Source: Clostridium acetobutylicum ATCC 824 (GTDB taxonomy: Bacteria; Bacillota; Clostridia; Clostridiales; Clostridiaceae). Taken from it: DNA of 64,000 bases. This document shows, one piece after another, positions 53,468-63,562 of the stretch (position 1 is the stretch's first letter; every line of letters starts with the position of its first letter). Position numbers and translations under genes: made by a program. The DNA lies in contig NC_003030.1 of the NCBI RefSeq assembly GCF_000008765.1, positions 2,390,001-2,454,000 of the forward strand, written 5' to 3'. The notes beneath the pieces were generated by a model that was given only the letters and a program-made list of their open reading frames with translations, was not told the origin of the DNA and did no database searches.

Positions 53468-54541
53468 CTACTTTTCTAGAGAATTTCCTAATTTTAAAAC
53501 AATTTCATCCTCAGGATTTAATTTTTTTGCTATTTCATAGTGTAATTTAGCCTGATTTAAGTCACCCTTGTTCATATAACATATAATAAGGTTAGTGCAT
53601 ATTTCTATAGATTTAGTGACCTCAAAGGCCTTTCTTAAGTAGCTTATTGCATTATCCATATCGCCTAATGCAGCATAATTTATGCCCATCTCATTAAAAA
53701 CTTCTACCATATTACTATCCAATGACATAGATTCGTTTAGATAATAAATTGCCTTTTCATGATTACAAAGAATCCTATAAGTAACACCTATATAGTATAA
53801 AAGCACGGCATCATCTTGAAACTCATCTAAAAGCTTTATAAATATTTTTAGAGCTTCTTTAGGATTTTCACTCATAATTTCTTTAGCATTTTCATAATTT
53901 CTTATGTCTTGAAGCGTGTGCTTTAATCTTAAAGTATCCTCATTTTCTTCTCCACCATTTTCTGTATAGGTATTTATTGCATACCATGCTCCCTCATAAT
54001 CTTTATTTTCATTCTTTATTATGGCCTCATAAAAATAAGGCTTTATATATCCTTTAAGCTCTTTTGCTTTTTCTATGATTTTCAGCTCTTCCTCTTTAAA
54101 TTCCGGCTTTTTTTCTCTTATAGCTTCGCTAATCATCATGATCTTGTCGTAATTTTCTTCATTTTTTTCTACCGTAACTAATCCTTTGAGAAGTATGTAC
54201 GCATCCTCATAATTATTTTCTTTAACTTCAGTATATATAATCTCTTTTATATATTGTGTTGTAGTTTTCAAATTTTTATTCATAAGTTCACTATATATAG
54301 CATTAAACTTAAAGTTTTCATCTCCACCCAACACATAAAACATACCTTCTACAAAAAATGATAAAGGTATATTTTCAAATTTATTTCCTTCTTTAACTTT
54401 ATCTATAAGCCTTTTAGGCCTTATTGGCGAATATATATTTTCCTTTACCTTAACATTAAAAATGGATTCTACACTTTCTTTTTTAAGCTCAAGAAAAATT
54501 AATTTGGCCACCTTATCCTTAAATTCTTGCTGTATACTCAT
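53468..54541 (-). CDS. TPR-repeat protein of unknown function
   Basis: 357 residues from ATG 54541 (GGTGGTGGAAAT upstream); the 17-codon extension to 54592 would begin inside the hairpin at 54570-54590. No signal peptide. Residues about 100-357 are helical repeats; the last three (about 245-350) are clear TPRs, e.g. AVLLYYIGVTYRILCNHEKA and EVFNEMGINYAALGDMDNA. It is probably a cytoplasmic scaffold. It lies 72 bases after the phosphoglucomutase stop on the same strand. No specific role can be assigned. Confidence 0.75.
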   Translation of the reverse strand: MSIQQEFKDKVAKLIFLELKKESVESIFNVKVKENIYSPIRPKRLIDKVKEGNKFENIPLSFFVEGMFYVLGGDENFKFNAIYSELMNKNLKTTTQYIKEIIYTEVKENNYEDAYILLKGLVTVEKNEENYDKIMMISEAIREKKPEFKEEELKIIEKAKELKGYIKPYFYEAIIKNENKDYEGAWYAINTYTENGGEENEDTLRLKHTLQDIRNYENAKEIMSENPKEALKIFIKLLDEFQDDAVLLYYIGVTYRILCNHEKAIYYLNESMSLDSNMVEVFNEMGINYAALGDMDNAISYLRKAFEVTKSIEICTNLIICYMNKGDLNQAKLHYEIAKKLNPEDEIVLKLGNSLEK

Positions 54542-54569
54542 ATTTCCACCACCATTTGAACATGAAAAT

Positions 54570-54590
54570 GGAAGGCAGTATACACCTTCC
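54570..54590 (-). terminator. Weak hairpin after phosphoglucomutase
   Basis: GGAAGG/CCTTCC stem (54570-54575 with 54585-54590), followed by ATTTTC on the minus strand. Could be a partial terminator before the TPR gene. Confidence 0.35.
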
Positions 54591-54613
54591 ACTCCATTTA
54601 TAGAATAACTTTA

Positions 54614-56350
54614 TTATTTGCAAGCCTGGTTAATGATATCCATAACATCATTGTTAAATTTATTCATTCTAGCTTCAGAATCCTCTTTATTTGTACCTGC
54701 TACTGCTAGATAAACTTTCATCTTAGGCTCAGTTCCAGATGGCCTTACAACAAACCAAGAACCATCTTCTAAAATAAATCTAAGTACGTTAGACTTAGGG
54801 AGCTCAATCTTCTTTTCTTCATTTTTAGGTATATCCTTCTCTACACTACTCTTATAATCAAACTTTTTGACTATTTTTACTCCTGCTACGTTATCTGACA
54901 TATTCTCTCTTAAGTAATTTAAGGCTTTTTGTATTTTTTCCTGACCCTCTTTACCTTGAAGCTCTATAGATACTAATTTCTCCTTATAGAAACCGTATTT
55001 CTCATATAATTCATTAAGAGCATCATCGAGACTTAGTCCTTTATTCTTATAGTACAATGCCATTTCACATACCAATGTAGCTGCAACAACAGCATCTTTA
55101 TCCCTTACAAAAGTACCTGCAAGGCATCCATAGCTTTCCTCGAAACCAAACAAATAAGTATTTGAATTAGTTTCTTCAAATTCCTTAATTTTTTCTCCTA
55201 TATATTTAAAGCCAGTTAAAACATCTATAAGCTTCATGTCATAATCCTCTGTAATCTTACGTGTCATTTCAGAGGTTACTATAGTTTTTATTACTGCACC
55301 ATTAGCTGGTAGCTTACCAGTATCTTTAAGAGATGAGATTATATAGTGAGTTAAAAGAACTCCTGTTTGATTTCCCGTAAGCACTTTATATTCTCCACTC
55401 TTATTCTTAACTAAAACACCTATCCTATCGCAATCAGGATCAGTTCCAAATATAACATCTGGATCTACTTTTTTTGCTAACTCAAGAGCTATATTAAATA
55501 CTGAAGGCTGCTCTGGGTTAGGATATGGAGCTGTTGGGAAATTACCATCTGGCTTTTCCTGTTCCTTAACCACTGTTAGGTTTTCGTAGCCTAATTCCTT
55601 TAACACTCTTCTTACTGGAATATTTCCAGAACCATGAATAGGTGTATATATTATTTTTAAATCTTTTGCGCTTTCCTTAACCATATCTTTTCTTATTGTT
55701 AAATCTTTAACCTTATCTATGTAAACCTTATCCACTTCTTCTCCGATGATATCAAGAATTCCATCCTTCTCAGCTTTCTTTATATCTATAAGCTTTACAC
55801 CTGAAAAATCTTCTGTTTTTTCTATAAAATCTAAAACCTCAGCTGCAGCATTATCTGTAAGCTGATTTCCGTCCTCGTTATAAACCTTATATCCATTATA
55901 TTGTTTTGGATTGTGAGACGCAGTTATTACTATTCCTGCTTTGCAATTTAAATGTCTTACAGTAAAAGAAAGCATAGGTGTAGGTCTAAGTGAATCAAAT
56001 AAATAAGTTTTTATACCATTTGCACATAAAACACTTGCTGCTCTTTCTGCGAACTCTCTAGACATTATTCTAGAATCATGTGCTATGGCTATAGACGCAT
56101 TATTATAGTTTTTATTAAGGTAATCTGCAAGCCCTTGAGTGGCTTTGCCAACAGTGTATATATTTATTCTATTACTTCCTGCTGCAATCACTCCTCTAAG
56201 TCCACCCGTTCCAAATTCCAGGTCCTTATAAAATCTATCTTCTATTTCCTTTTCATCCTTTATTGCTTCTAATTCCTTCTTAGTTTCAACATCAACATAT
56301 TCAGAATCTAACCATGCTTTAAATTTTTCTTTGTATGACATGTACGACAC
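54614..56350 (-). CDS. Phosphoglucomutase/phosphomannomutase
   Basis: 578 residues, the long alpha-D-phosphohexomutase form. Active-site phosphoserine loop GIVITASHNPKQYNGYKVY, N-terminal FGTGGLRGVIAAGSNRIN, metal-binding GTDPDCDRIGVLV, sugar-binding FGFEESYGCLAG and phosphate-binding VRPSGTEPKMKVYL are all intact. It interconverts hexose 6- and 1-phosphates and so supplies glucose-1-phosphate to GalU and RfbA encoded nearby. GGGGGTG precedes ATG 56350. Confidence 0.95.
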   Translation of the reverse strand: MSYMSYKEKFKAWLDSEYVDVETKKELEAIKDEKEIEDRFYKDLEFGTGGLRGVIAAGSNRINIYTVGKATQGLADYLNKNYNNASIAIAHDSRIMSREFAERAASVLCANGIKTYLFDSLRPTPMLSFTVRHLNCKAGIVITASHNPKQYNGYKVYNEDGNQLTDNAAAEVLDFIEKTEDFSGVKLIDIKKAEKDGILDIIGEEVDKVYIDKVKDLTIRKDMVKESAKDLKIIYTPIHGSGNIPVRRVLKELGYENLTVVKEQEKPDGNFPTAPYPNPEQPSVFNIALELAKKVDPDVIFGTDPDCDRIGVLVKNKSGEYKVLTGNQTGVLLTHYIISSLKDTGKLPANGAVIKTIVTSEMTRKITEDYDMKLIDVLTGFKYIGEKIKEFEETNSNTYLFGFEESYGCLAGTFVRDKDAVVAATLVCEMALYYKNKGLSLDDALNELYEKYGFYKEKLVSIELQGKEGQEKIQKALNYLRENMSDNVAGVKIVKKFDYKSSVEKDIPKNEEKKIELPKSNVLRFILEDGSWFVVRPSGTEPKMKVYLAVAGTNKEDSEARMNKFNNDVMDIINQACK

Positions 56351-56669
56351 CCCCTAAAATTTTGGTTATAAATATTATACTATAAAACAAAGGAAATTAA
56401 AACTTGACTTACTGTTTAAATGTAAACTTAATATTAATTTCCATAGTATAATTTTAGTTTTAATGAAATAAATTATAGTATTCACCATAAAAGACAATCT
56501 TATACACTATAAAATCATATTAAAATTTACCACATTTATTAACCTGTTTTTAATCATATAAATTTAGAATTTATTATTGCATTTAAAACCATACTAAACT
56601 ATAATTAGTATGTTTTTAAACAAGCATAAAATTACATTTTAATACTGAGAAAGAGGGTGCCATAGCAGG
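56351..56669. other. 319-base divergent promoter region
   Basis: No gene. It separates phosphoglucomutase (minus) and the decarboxylase (plus) and includes the plus-strand promoter at 56577-56605 with its overlapping inverted repeat. The minus-strand promoter is not evident. Confidence 0.5.
56577..56617 (+). promoter_or_regulatory. Promoter of the decarboxylase gene with an inverted repeat over the -10 box
   Basis: TTGCAT (56577-56582), 17-base spacer, TATAAT (56600-56605). The -10 box lies inside CATACTAA-loop-TTAGTATG (56590-56597 with 56605-56612), followed by five T. The repeat could be an operator, or a short attenuator hairpin if transcription starts upstream. Confidence 0.6.
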
Positions 56670-58133
56670 TTGTATAAATTAAATCAAAATGAAACACCAC
56701 TTTTTAACGCTTTGATGGAATATGTAAATAGAGATACTATTCCCTTTCACGTACCAGGACATAAAAAAGGTAATGGAATTGATAAGGAATTCAAAAACTT
56801 TATCGGTGAGAACCCTTTTAAAATTGATGTAACTGTATTCAAATTGGTAGACAGCTTACACCACCCTACAGGTCCTATAAAAAAGGCTCAAGAATTAGCT
56901 GCTGATGCCTACGGTTCCAAGGCTGCTTTTTATTCTGTAAACGGAACTTCTGGAGCTATACAAGGTATGATTCTATCTGTAGTAGGTGATGGAGATAAAA
57001 TAATAGTGCCTAGAAACGTTCATAAATCTGTAACTGCCGGAATCATTCTAAGTGGTGCTGTACCTGTATATATGCATCCAGAAGTCGATAGAAGAGTTGG
57101 AATAGCCCATGGTGTATCTCCAGAAACTGTTGGAGAAACTCTTAAAAATAATCCTGATGCAAAGGCTGTACTTCTTATAAATCCTACATATTACGGAGTA
57201 TCTACAGATATAAAAAAAATAGCTGATATAGTTCACAGCTATGATATACCTCTCATCGTTGATGAGGCTCATGGACCTCATTTGAGTTTTAATGATAGAC
57301 TTCCTGTATCAGCTTTGAAAGCCGGAGCAGATATGTGTGCTCAAAGTACACATAAAATAATAGGTGCTCTTACTCAAATGTCTCTTCTACATGTAAACTC
57401 AGATAGAATAGATATGAACAGAGTTCAGCAAATAATGAATCTACTTCAAACCACATCACCATCCTACATATTGATGGCTTCTATGGATTGCGCTAGACGA
57501 CAAATAGCTCTTCACGGAAAGGAACTATTAGATGGCACAATAGATTTATGCAATTATGCAAGGCGTGAAATAAATAAAATACCTGGCTTCTATTGCTTTG
57601 GTGAAGAAGTTTTAGGGAAACCCGGATCATATGCTTTCGATCCAACTAAGCTTACAATTACCTGCACTGATTTAGGAATAACAGGTTATGATCTTGATAT
57701 GCTTTTAGCCAATGATTACCACATACAAGTGGAGCTTTCTGATTTATATAATGTACTTGCTGTGGGTTCTTTTGGTGATACAAAAGAGAATATTGATGCT
57801 TTAATTAATGCTTTAAGACAAATAAGCAAAAGTATTTCTTCAACTGTTAAAAATAAGAAGAATTCATTTATCGATATTCCCGATGTACCCGAGAGAATAC
57901 TTTCACCTAGAGATGCATTTAATGGTGCAAAGGAATCCATGCTAATTAAAGACAGCGTAGGTAAAACAAGCGGAGAATTTTTAATGGCTTATCCGCCAGG
58001 CATACCTGTACTATGTCCAGGAGAAATTATAACCCAGGAAATAATTGACTACGTCAGCGACTTAAAAGCTGCTGGTCTATATGTTCAAGGAACAGAAGAT
58101 CCTGATGTAAATTATATAAAGGTACTAAAATAA
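56670..58133 (+). CDS. Orn/Lys/Arg decarboxylase family protein
   Basis: 487 residues, PLP fold-type I, the short Gram-positive form of the family (SpeA/Cad-like). N-terminal PFHVPGHKKGNGID, NGTSGAIQGMILSV, DEAHGPHLSF and the PLP lysine in QSTHKIIGALTQMS. C-terminal AYPPGIPVLCPGEIIT also fits. It would decarboxylate arginine, lysine or ornithine for polyamine synthesis; substrate not decided. Start TTG 56670 with AGAGGGTG about 12 bases upstream; no in-frame ATG lies nearby. Monocistronic, closed by a terminator. Confidence 0.92.
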   Translation: MYKLNQNETPLFNALMEYVNRDTIPFHVPGHKKGNGIDKEFKNFIGENPFKIDVTVFKLVDSLHHPTGPIKKAQELAADAYGSKAAFYSVNGTSGAIQGMILSVVGDGDKIIVPRNVHKSVTAGIILSGAVPVYMHPEVDRRVGIAHGVSPETVGETLKNNPDAKAVLLINPTYYGVSTDIKKIADIVHSYDIPLIVDEAHGPHLSFNDRLPVSALKAGADMCAQSTHKIIGALTQMSLLHVNSDRIDMNRVQQIMNLLQTTSPSYILMASMDCARRQIALHGKELLDGTIDLCNYARREINKIPGFYCFGEEVLGKPGSYAFDPTKLTITCTDLGITGYDLDMLLANDYHIQVELSDLYNVLAVGSFGDTKENIDALINALRQISKSISSTVKNKKNSFIDIPDVPERILSPRDAFNGAKESMLIKDSVGKTSGEFLMAYPPGIPVLCPGEIITQEIIDYVSDLKAAGLYVQGTEDPDVNYIKVLK

Positions 58134-58134
58134 A

Positions 58135-58173
58135 TGAAAATAGAGGTTTGCTAAATGCATTCCTCTATTTTCA
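58135..58173. terminator. Bidirectional terminator between convergent genes
   Basis: Perfect 12-bp stem (58135-58146 with 58162-58173) between the decarboxylase stop and the DUF523 gene stop. Confidence 0.8.
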
Positions 58174-58175
58174 TA

Positions 58176-58628
58176 TTAATCTAATTCTGTCATAACTTCT
58201 ATTCCATTTTGCCTTAAAATCTCTGCTGTAACACCATTACCATCTATTATATTTTCTTTAAAGTTTCCATCATATATTTTCCCTAAACCACAGGAAGGGC
58301 TTTTAGCCTTTAAAATCGCTTTACTACAATTAAAAATTTTAGCTAATTTAAGAGTTTCTTCTGCCCCTAAAAGAAAATACTTAGTTACATCATTACCTTC
58401 TTTATCAATAACTCTAGCCCTTTTTTCTAAAACATCTTTTCCTGTTCCGTTAACAATCTCAGCCGGATTTCTAGGCGTTGTCATTCCTCCAAGCTGTTCA
58501 GGACACACTGGAATGACTTTTTTATCTCCGCACAATTCTTTAACTTTTTTACTAAAATTATTAAGTCCACTATACTTGCAATTCACTCCCAAAAGACATG
58601 CTGAAACAATAATAGTATCTTCTTTCAT
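58176..58628 (-). CDS. DUF523 family protein
   Basis: 150 residues. Family marks: VSACLLGVNCKYSG near the N-terminus, VIPVCPEQLGGMTTPRNPAEI, and ILKAKSPSCGLGKIYDG; the conserved cysteines in CLLG, CKYSG, CPEQ and SCG may bind metal or an Fe-S cluster. Cytosolic, function unknown. It follows mutS2 by 9 bases, so the two are probably co-transcribed. Confidence 0.88.
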   Translation of the reverse strand: MKEDTIIVSACLLGVNCKYSGLNNFSKKVKELCGDKKVIPVCPEQLGGMTTPRNPAEIVNGTGKDVLEKRARVIDKEGNDVTKYFLLGAEETLKLAKIFNCSKAILKAKSPSCGLGKIYDGNFKENIIDGNGVTAEILRQNGIEVMTELD

Positions 58629-58637
58629 TTTTTCTCC

Positions 58638-61004
58638 TCACTTCAATTCAACAACAGTAACTCCTGTACCGCCTTCTCCAAAATTTCCAAGCCTATAACT
58701 TTTAACATGTGAATTCTTTTTAAGCATTGTATTTATAGCGTTTCTTAAGACTCCTGTGCCTTTCCCATGAATTACTGTAACAGACCCCAATCCTGCCATA
58801 TATGCTTCATCTAAGTATATGTCCGTTTTATATATAGCTTCTTCGGAATCAAGCCCTCTTAAATCAATAGATTGAGCAACTGATTTTAAATTAAGCCTTG
58901 CTTCTCTCTTCTTAACAGCCTTTTCTTTTTTGGATATTGGGTTATTATTGGTTTTCCTTAAATCTTTAAGTTTAACATTTATCTTCATTATACCAGCTTG
59001 AATTCCGACTTCTCCTTTACTGTCCTGAGTAGATATTACAATTCCCTTCATATTAAGAGATGGTATAAATACCTCCTCTCCTTCCTTAACTGACTTAAGC
59101 GCCTCTCCTTGATCCCTCTCACTTATGTTCAAGCTTTCCTCTGCATTGTTAAGCTTTTCCTTTAATTTCTGTCTGCTTTCTTGAAGTCTCTGCCTTGCTT
59201 CAGAAGAATACCCAAGTCTCTCCATTTCCCTCATGTCTTTTAAAATCTTGTCTGCTTCTGACTTAGCTTCTTCTATTATTTTTTTTGCTTCACGTCTTCC
59301 TTCATGCAGTGCTTTCTCTCTAGTTTCAGTAATAGATGATACCTTTTCTTCATATTTTTCTTTGAATTTTTCTGCTTGTTCCTTTAAAAATTCTGCTTTT
59401 CTCAAATTTTCTTCCGCCTTTACGCTTCGTGTTTGAAGGTTTTGAATCAAATCCTCAAACTCAAGCGTATCCTTAGATATACCTTTTCTTGCTTCTTCAA
59501 TTATATAATCAGATAACCCAAGTCTCTTTGAAATCTCAAAAGCATTTGATTTTCCAGGAATTCCTATTAAAAGCCTATATGTAGGTCTTAAAGTCTCTAC
59601 ATCAAATTCAACTGAAGCATTTTCAACATTTTCAGTTTTCAGCGCGTATGCCTTAAGTTCACTGTAATGTGTTGTAGCAACTATCTTTGTTCCCCTTTTC
59701 CTCAAAGCCTCAAGTATAGAGATAGCTAGTGCTGCTCCTTCTGTAGGGTCAGTTCCCGCTCCCAACTCATCAAATAAAACCAAAGAATCTTCATCTGCAT
59801 CATCAATTATTCTAACAATATTCGTCATATGTGAAGAAAAAGTAGAAAGACTTTGTTCTATACTCTGCTCATCTCCAATATCAGCGTATACCTCTTTAAA
59901 AAAGCTTATAGTTGAGTTTTCCCTTGCTGGTATCATAAGACCGCTCATTGCCATAACTTCAAGAAGTCCTGTAGTTTTAAGAGTTACAGTTTTACCTCCC
60001 GTATTCGGTCCCGTTATTACTAATGAAGTGAATTCTCTCCCCATATATATATTCAGAGGCACTACCTTAGCTGGATCTATTAATGGGTGCCTTCCCATAA
60101 CTATATCAATTACTCCTTTATCATTTACATGAGGAGCTGTTGCGTTTATGGAACTAGCGTACTTGGCTTTTGCAAATATAAAATCTAATTCTGTTACTAT
60201 TTTTTCATTATTCTTAACAGCAACTATGCTTTTATATATTAGGGCCGATAATTCTCTAAGGATTCTCTCTATCTCTGCCTTTTCCTTTAGCATAAGTTCC
60301 TTTATTTCATTATTTAAATTAACAAGTCCCATAGGTTCTATAAAAAGTGTAGCTCCCGTAGAACTCTGATCATGAACAAGTCCTGGTACTTGAGCTTTAT
60401 ATTCAGCTTTTACTGGAATAACATATCTTTCCCCTCTTATAGTGTATAAGTTCTCCTGAAGATATTTTGAATAACTCCTCATCATTGCATTAACTTTATC
60501 TTTTATGGATGCATTTTTGTCCTTAAGACTTCTTCTTATGCTATAAAGTGCAGTACTGGCTTTGTCAGATATTTCTTCTTCACCTATTATCGCATTAAAA
60601 ATATTATCCTCTATATTTTTTAGTGGTATTATTCCACTGCATATATCTTCAATTATTCTATAGCTTTCTTCTTCCTCTTTATGGCTTATGTACTCTTTAA
60701 ATTTTCTAGCACATCTAAGCATGCTTCCTACCTTTAATAGCTGCCCTGGTGCCAAAGAGAATCCCTTTTCAGCCATACTGACTGCCTCTGTTACATCATA
60801 TGCTCCCTCAAATGGAGGTGCACCTTTTTTCATCAACAATTCAAATGCCTCTTTAGTTTCTTCTATGTGTTCTTTAACTTCATATAAACTACCATAAGGC
60901 TCAAGTTCATCTATAAGCTTTTTTGCTGCACTAGTACTTATATATTTCTTAATTCCATCCTTTATCTTAAAATATTCAAGTACTCTAAGTGATTTCTCGT
61001 TCAC
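58638..61004 (-). CDS. mutS2: MutS2 endonuclease / ribosome-collision factor
   Basis: 788 residues from GTG 61004, chosen because GAGGAG lies 9 bases upstream and the length then equals Bacillus MutS2 (785); the 61070 start would add 22 residues lying inside the upstream gene. Domains: core/lever helices, ATPase with Walker A TGPNTGGKT, Walker B LVLFDELGAGTDPTEG, and TTHYSELKAYA, a long coiled coil (about 515-640), KOW-like segment and a C-terminal Smr domain (about 715-788; SIDLRGLDSEEAI, VTVIHGKGTGVLR). It acts in recombination control or rescue of collided ribosomes. One base separates it from the U32 stop. Confidence 0.96.
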   Translation of the reverse strand: MNEKSLRVLEYFKIKDGIKKYISTSAAKKLIDELEPYGSLYEVKEHIEETKEAFELLMKKGAPPFEGAYDVTEAVSMAEKGFSLAPGQLLKVGSMLRCARKFKEYISHKEEEESYRIIEDICSGIIPLKNIEDNIFNAIIGEEEISDKASTALYSIRRSLKDKNASIKDKVNAMMRSYSKYLQENLYTIRGERYVIPVKAEYKAQVPGLVHDQSSTGATLFIEPMGLVNLNNEIKELMLKEKAEIERILRELSALIYKSIVAVKNNEKIVTELDFIFAKAKYASSINATAPHVNDKGVIDIVMGRHPLIDPAKVVPLNIYMGREFTSLVITGPNTGGKTVTLKTTGLLEVMAMSGLMIPARENSTISFFKEVYADIGDEQSIEQSLSTFSSHMTNIVRIIDDADEDSLVLFDELGAGTDPTEGAALAISILEALRKRGTKIVATTHYSELKAYALKTENVENASVEFDVETLRPTYRLLIGIPGKSNAFEISKRLGLSDYIIEEARKGISKDTLEFEDLIQNLQTRSVKAEENLRKAEFLKEQAEKFKEKYEEKVSSITETREKALHEGRREAKKIIEEAKSEADKILKDMREMERLGYSSEARQRLQESRQKLKEKLNNAEESLNISERDQGEALKSVKEGEEVFIPSLNMKGIVISTQDSKGEVGIQAGIMKINVKLKDLRKTNNNPISKKEKAVKKREARLNLKSVAQSIDLRGLDSEEAIYKTDIYLDEAYMAGLGSVTVIHGKGTGVLRNAINTMLKKNSHVKSYRLGNFGEGGTGVTVVELK

Positions 61005-61005
61005 C

Positions 61006-63369
61006 TTATTCAACTCCTCTTTTATAACTTCCTCTTGTAAAACCACTGAATTCTCCATCAATCTTACCATTTTTCATCCATGAAAGAACTCTTTTAACAC
61101 TTTCTCTATTTTCATCAATAAAATCTATTCTATAAGAATTCACGCCTAAATTCTTTATTTCATCTAAATTGCCTATAAGATTTAATGGTAATGGATTATA
61201 TATATGACTTCTGCAATATTTGTCTGTTACCACATCAAAAGATACTCCCATCTTATCTTTAAGTACAAAGTCTGATTTCATGCATGTACCTTGGCAATTG
61301 CTTTTAGAAGATTTACCTCCAAAAACACTTCCTATAGGACAATACTCACTTACCATTGCTTCTATTTTACCATATATAAGCATTTGGGTATCCATGCATT
61401 TACATTTATTCAATGCCTTTATTTCATTTTTACTTAACTCTGTGCTAATGCAAAAACCATCTAGATCTTCCTTATAAAACTCTAATGCTTCGCTATTAAA
61501 TATATTTCCTTTATAGTCTCCTATTATATTAACTAGACCTTTATATTTATTTATTATTCCTGCATTAACCGTTACTATGCCTTTAATGTTTTCTATATTT
61601 TCATCTATTTTATTGCATATATCGTTAAACTCTTCTTTAATTACATTAGGAACCTTAATATAAACATCCTTAAGTTCCTTAAGCTTCAAGTCACATTTTC
61701 TTTTAAATAAGTCAACTATTATGTTCTTAAATCCCTCTTCTTTAACTGCAAGATACTGCTCCTTATTCGAAACTAAAACCATGATCTCTGGGATTTTAAC
61801 TTCTGACCTCTTAGAAATCTTTATTCCTTCAAACTTTAAATTAGCTTCTCTTTTATAGCTTTTCTGAATACTATTTTGAAATTTTTCTAGAACTTCTCTC
61901 CTTATTGAATTCAAAGCAGATATCGGTATATATCCTTCATCAAAGCAGGTAAACTCTATGTTTCTGACCTCAAAAGGAGTACCTCCTGTTTTCCTTAAAT
62001 GTTCCTCTACTTTTTCTCTCTTTACAGGACTTTTTTCAGCCTTGCAAACCATATCCCCTAAAACTTGTATACTAATAGCCCTATTTTTTTCATTTGCCCC
62101 TAAATCATTTACTCTTGAAAAACTTGCAGTAATCTTAAATGGCTCTCCGATTTTAAATTCAATTTCTAAATCTAAATATACTTTTCTCTTAAAATCCTTT
62201 TTATAACTTTCCTCAATTTCACGAGTAAGCTTTAAATCAAGAGTCTTGTATATATAATCTCCAGACTTGTAAAAGCGAGGAAATATTTTCACCTTTTCTC
62301 CTGGCTTAGCCTCTTTAACTTCAACCCCATCAAGAAGTATCTTTGACACAACAGTACCCTTGACATCATTTCTAACTCCATCCTTTAAGTTTAAACTTTC
62401 TTTAAGAACTATACTTCCATCACTTATTACCTTCCCTATAAAAACCCCTGTATTTTTAGGGAATTTATAAGCCATCATATCTTTTCCTGTATTGCCCAAA
62501 AGATATGCTCTTGAAAAACCCTCTCTATTAAAAAGCTTTAAAAGCTTTGCTTTCTCTTCTTTATAGTCTCCATTAAGCTTATTATCAATGGCTTTTCTAT
62601 ATGATGAAACAACTCCTCCTGCATATTCAGGCTTTTTCATTCTTCCCTCTATCTTTAAGGAAGAAGTTCCGGTATCAATGAGCCTATCTAAAATATCCAC
62701 AGTACACATATCCTTGGTACTTAGAAAATATCCTTTTTTACTTTCCAAACTGCTTTTATCAATAAGTGTATAACTTTGTCTACATGGTTGAGCACATCTT
62801 CCTCTATTACCACTTCTACCACCTATTATAGAACTCATAAGACACTGTCCAGAATAACATACACATAATGCACCATGAACAAAAACCTCTGTTTCTATAT
62901 TAAGTTCTTTAGATATGTATTCAATTTCCCTTAAGGACAACTCCCTCGAAAGCACAATTCTTTTAAAGCCTCTTTCTTTATAATACACAGCTCCTAATGC
63001 ATTGTGAATTGTCATCTGAGTTGATGCATGTATTTCAAAATCAGGAACGTATCTTTTAATAAGTTGCAATATAGCAGTATCTTGAACTATAAGTGCATCT
63101 ACTCCTATTTTATAAAGAAATTCTATATATCTAATAACTTCTTTTATCTCATCTTGTTTTATAAGCGTATTTACTGTTACGTATAGCCTTACTCCATAAT
63201 CGTGACAATAATCAACTGCTTTTTCCATAATTTCATCATTAAAATTTTCAGCATAAGCTCTAGCTGAAAACCTACTTCCACCTACATAAACTGCATCAGC
63301 ACCGTTTTGAACAGCTGCATATATGCTCTCAATACTGCCTGCTGGTGCTAGCAATTCAACCTTATTCAT
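61006..63369 (-). CDS. U32 peptidase-family protein (possible RNA hydroxylation enzyme)
   Basis: 787 residues from ATG 63369 with GGAGGT upstream; the 63381 start overlaps that ribosome site. N-terminal U32 core: LLAPAGSIESIYAAVQNGADAVY, HASTQMTIHNALG, FVHGALCVCYSGQC and the signature GGRSGNRGRCAQPCRQSY, with conserved Cys residues that can hold an Fe-S cluster. The C-terminal half (about 400-787) fits the long form with DUF3656-type and second TIM-like part. Although named peptidase/collagenase, related proteins (RlhA, TrhP) hydroxylate rRNA or tRNA; which reaction applies here is not known. First gene of U32-mutS2-DUF523. Confidence 0.88.
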   Translation of the reverse strand: MNKVELLAPAGSIESIYAAVQNGADAVYVGGSRFSARAYAENFNDEIMEKAVDYCHDYGVRLYVTVNTLIKQDEIKEVIRYIEFLYKIGVDALIVQDTAILQLIKRYVPDFEIHASTQMTIHNALGAVYYKERGFKRIVLSRELSLREIEYISKELNIETEVFVHGALCVCYSGQCLMSSIIGGRSGNRGRCAQPCRQSYTLIDKSSLESKKGYFLSTKDMCTVDILDRLIDTGTSSLKIEGRMKKPEYAGGVVSSYRKAIDNKLNGDYKEEKAKLLKLFNREGFSRAYLLGNTGKDMMAYKFPKNTGVFIGKVISDGSIVLKESLNLKDGVRNDVKGTVVSKILLDGVEVKEAKPGEKVKIFPRFYKSGDYIYKTLDLKLTREIEESYKKDFKRKVYLDLEIEFKIGEPFKITASFSRVNDLGANEKNRAISIQVLGDMVCKAEKSPVKREKVEEHLRKTGGTPFEVRNIEFTCFDEGYIPISALNSIRREVLEKFQNSIQKSYKREANLKFEGIKISKRSEVKIPEIMVLVSNKEQYLAVKEEGFKNIIVDLFKRKCDLKLKELKDVYIKVPNVIKEEFNDICNKIDENIENIKGIVTVNAGIINKYKGLVNIIGDYKGNIFNSEALEFYKEDLDGFCISTELSKNEIKALNKCKCMDTQMLIYGKIEAMVSEYCPIGSVFGGKSSKSNCQGTCMKSDFVLKDKMGVSFDVVTDKYCRSHIYNPLPLNLIGNLDEIKNLGVNSYRIDFIDENRESVKRVLSWMKNGKIDGEFSGFTRGSYKRGVE

Positions 63370-63514
63370 AAGTACCTCCAAAATTATTAAATTTTATATA
63401 ACTATGATATTATCCACTAATCCTCTTACTATGTATGGTCCTATAACTATTATACATAAAGTATCTATTATTACAAATAAAAGTTATAAGGTAAATTTTA
63501 TTGCAAAATAATAA

Positions 63515-63530
63515 GGAGGGTTTCCCCTCC
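63515..63530 (-). terminator. Short GC-rich terminator-like hairpin
   Basis: GGAGGG/CCCTCC (63515-63520 with 63525-63530), 4-base loop, then TTATTATTTTGC on the minus strand, 33 bases past the stop of the partial gene at the right edge. Confidence 0.65.
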
Positions 63531-63562
63531 ATTTACTTATATTAATTTTTAAATACTAAAAG

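Noticed and set aside
61005-61070. MutS2 start at 61070
   Set aside because: It would lie in the upstream U32 gene and exceed the family length; GTG 61004 with GAGGAG gives 788 residues.
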